Part shown: piece by piece, positions 62,846-64,000 of the stretch
How positions within the stretch are numbered: the stretch's first letter is position 1
How the letters are laid out: each line of letters starts with the position of its first letter
DNA from: Micropruina sp.
GTDB lineage: Bacteria > Actinomycetota > Actinomycetes > Propionibacteriales > Propionibacteriaceae
NCBI GenBank assembly: GCA_016711205.1
Contig: JADJTM010000002.1
Location: 248,001 to 312,000, forward strand
Reading direction: 5' to 3'
DNA: 64,000 nt
The notes under the pieces: model-generated
Databases searched by the model: none
What the model saw: the letters and a program-made list of their open reading frames with translations, nothing else
Told to the model about the DNA's origin: nothing
Position numbers and translations under genes: made by a program

Positions 62846-63412
62846 TCAGGCAACCGCGTGCTCGGTAAGCCTTACGAGGTACGGAGCAACAAGGTCGGCG
62901 ATGAATGCGACTCGGTATCTTGCCCCGGTCTCGATTGAGTCGATGCCCGCTCTCTTAACGACTGAGGTCACTTGGGAAGAGCCGACGGGCGCTCCGGAGC
63001 GTAGATTCCAGACGCTTGATGCCGTGAACGAGCGCGAGGACGGTTCGTGAGTAATGGGAGCTTCTCGGCGGCAGACTAGGGCGTAGTGGGGCCGATTTCC
63101 GGAGCCGACCCGACTCGTGACCCTCGCGTGTCGTGGGATGTCGAAGGACTCACCGTCAAGGCCGCGACCACGGCGCCAAACCGCAACTCTCGAGGGCGTG
63201 ACGTCCCTCGCAGCCGGCTGAGACAGCATCGGAGTGAAGACGACCTTCGGGTCGTCAGTGAGGCCGAGCAACTCCTCCAGCGAGGGGCCAATGGCGTTAC
63301 CGATCCCCCACAGAAAGAGGCCGTCGCCGGACTGGCGCTCCCACTCCTTCCGCCGGAGAATCGAGGACGCCACCTCGCCAGCCTCTGTGCCGAACTTGGT
63401 CCAGCAGAACAT
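62846..63412 (-). CDS. Unrecognised protein of the accessory region
   Basis: About 188 residues beginning MFCWTKFGTEAGEVASSILR, with LFLWGIGNAIGPSLEELLGL, VVFTPMLSQPAARDVTPSRVAVWR and a C-terminal basic segment. I cannot assign a family; no signal peptide or membrane helix. The start is uncertain: ATG 63412 fits the apparent beginning of folded sequence, while ATG 63547 in the same frame has a GGAGGG site but adds 45 residues of poor coding character and would overlap a divergent gene start at 63535. It lies between the decayed Doc module and an IS-truncated gene. Confidence 0.6.
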   Translation of the reverse strand: MFCWTKFGTEAGEVASSILRRKEWERQSGDGLFLWGIGNAIGPSLEELLGLTDDPKVVFTPMLSQPAARDVTPSRVAVWRRGRGLDGESFDIPRHARVTSRVGSGNRPHYALVCRREAPITHEPSSRSFTASSVWNLRSGAPVGSSQVTSVVKRAGIDSIETGARYRVAFIADLVAPYLVRLTEHAVA

Positions 63413-63534
63413 CTGAGGCAATTGGATCGTCGAATCAGCACTGAATCTTGGGTCCACGCCCGGATAATAACCTTCAGCACCGCAAGTCGGGTGCCTCTGG
63501 ATGCGTGTGTCGACGGCGACTTGGGAGGTCACTG

Positions 63535-63618
63535 ATGGTTCTGTCATCTTCTGCCCTCCGCGTGGAACTCCGGCGAGCCGGTATAGCCAACGCGGCCGTC
63601 GACGCGGTCTGGCCGCAG
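63535..63618 (+). pseudogene. 5' fragment of a gene truncated by IS copy B
   Basis: ATG 63535 follows GGGAGG at six bases and encodes 28 residues (MVLSSSALRVELRRAGIANA and on to VWPQ) before the IS terminus at 63619; the fused frame ends within the IS at 63648. The helical start with a VDAVWPQ motif resembles N-termini of some actinobacterial accessory regulators or peptidases, but the family is not certain. The rest should lie beyond the IS outside the window. Confidence 0.6.
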
Positions 63619-64000
63619 GTAAGAGTCCCGGGGAGTGGTGGGCTTTGAGGTCATCTCGATGCCGACCGGTCAGCCCTGGTTGAGGGCGACGGGTTCATTG
63701 TTGCTGGGTTTGCCGATTTTGGCCATGGATTCTTCGGAGAGGTAGCGGCGCTCATCGGTGGCCCATTCGTCGTGGGTGTCGGCCAGGACGGCGCCGACGA
63801 GTCGGATGACGGCGGCTTCGTTGGGAAAGATGCCGACCACGCGGGCGCGGCGTTTGATTTCCTTGTTGAGCCGCTCGAGCGGGTTGGTGGACCAGATCTT
63901 GCGCCAGTGCTCGCGGGGAAGACCGCGAAGGCGAGCACCTCGGCTTTCGCTTGATCCATCAGGTCACCGATCTTGGGGTAGCGGCCGGCGAGCTCGCCGG
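63619..64000 (-). mobile_element. IS256-type insertion sequence, copy B, inverted and cut by window end
   Basis: Starts GTAAGAGTCCCGGGGAGTGG, the same right terminus as copy A read in reverse, and matches copy A base for base apart from rare differences over 380 bases. TGGCCGCAG (63610-63618) should recur at its far end as target duplication. Confidence 0.93.
63670..64000 (-). pseudogene. IS256 family transposase C-terminal part (copy B), frameshifted
   Basis: Same protein end as copy A (VALNQG stop at 63670-63672). A four-base C run (63915-63918, read as G on the plus strand) replaces the five-base run of copy A, shifting the frame after MDQAKAEVLAFAVFP. The Glu-containing NPLERLNKEI part is therefore out of frame with what precedes it. 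The 5' part is outside the window. Confidence 0.85.

Noticed and set aside
60541..64000. Composite transposon formed by two inverted copies of the same IS around the Doc module
   Set aside because: Copy A has its own 9-bp duplication on both sides, which shows independent insertion. The far end of copy B is outside the window, so the idea cannot be fully excluded.

Overview
The window is 64 kb of GC-rich DNA with GTG/ATG starts, dense gene packing and gene families typical of Actinomycetota: LacI-regulated CUT1 sugar transporter, Liv transporter, stand-alone LigD polymerase domain, and an alpha-E/ATP-grasp/transglutaminase cluster. No rRNA or intact tRNA is present, so genus cannot be assigned. 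Many genes appear to be transcribed without a leader: a TANNNT hexamer ends exactly 6 bases before the start codon at eight genes on both strands.

Layout. 1-5.4 kb: 5' two-thirds of pyruvate carboxylase (minus strand, cut by the window edge), a PAP2 phosphatase, a patatin-like lipase and a membrane-anchored protein of unknown function. 5.5-12.5 kb: a three-gene operon of a transglutaminase-DUF2126 protein, a circularly permuted ATP-grasp/alpha-E fusion and a second transglutaminase. A fourth transglutaminase-family gene sits alone at 22 kb. This is a conserved but functionally unassigned peptide-type system. 12.6-14.3 kb: LigD-type polymerase and a PIG-L deacetylase. 14.5-22 kb: an alpha-glucan/oligosaccharide island with a glycogen-debranching-like glycosidase, two LacI regulators, and a lipoprotein plus two permeases; paired operator-like sites lie between the glycosidase and the first LacI gene. 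23-31 kb: sigma-like protein, beta-CASP metallo-hydrolase, M1 peptidase, flavin oxidoreductase pair and sirtuin. 31.2-36.7 kb: complete livJHMGF operon. 36.7-37.4 kb: intergenic repeat cluster. 37.4-44.4 kb: MscS channel, MarR/MFS pair with an operator between them, EamA exporter, NrtR-like regulator, GT2 glycosyltransferase and an HdeD-like protein. 44.4-52.6 kb: a divergent uronate/sugar-acid cluster (uxaC, two Gfo/Idh/MocA dehydrogenases, two sugar-phosphate isomerase-like proteins, a GPH symporter, a cytidylate-kinase-like protein).

From about 54 kb the sequence becomes accessory. It holds an AAA/DUF4143 ATPase, a 3' tRNA fragment, an AbiEi-AbiEii toxin-antitoxin operon split by an IS256-type element with a perfect 9-bp target duplication, a zinc-finger-like gene, a second IS256-type element with its own 9-bp duplication, a decayed ribbon-helix-helix/Doc module, an unrecognised gene, and an inverted second copy of the latter IS that truncates another gene at the window edge. 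All three transposase genes carry one-base frameshifts before the catalytic glutamate. Similar one-base lesions occur in the Doc antitoxin and in one sugar isomerase, so either real decay or residual indel errors in the assembly must be considered.
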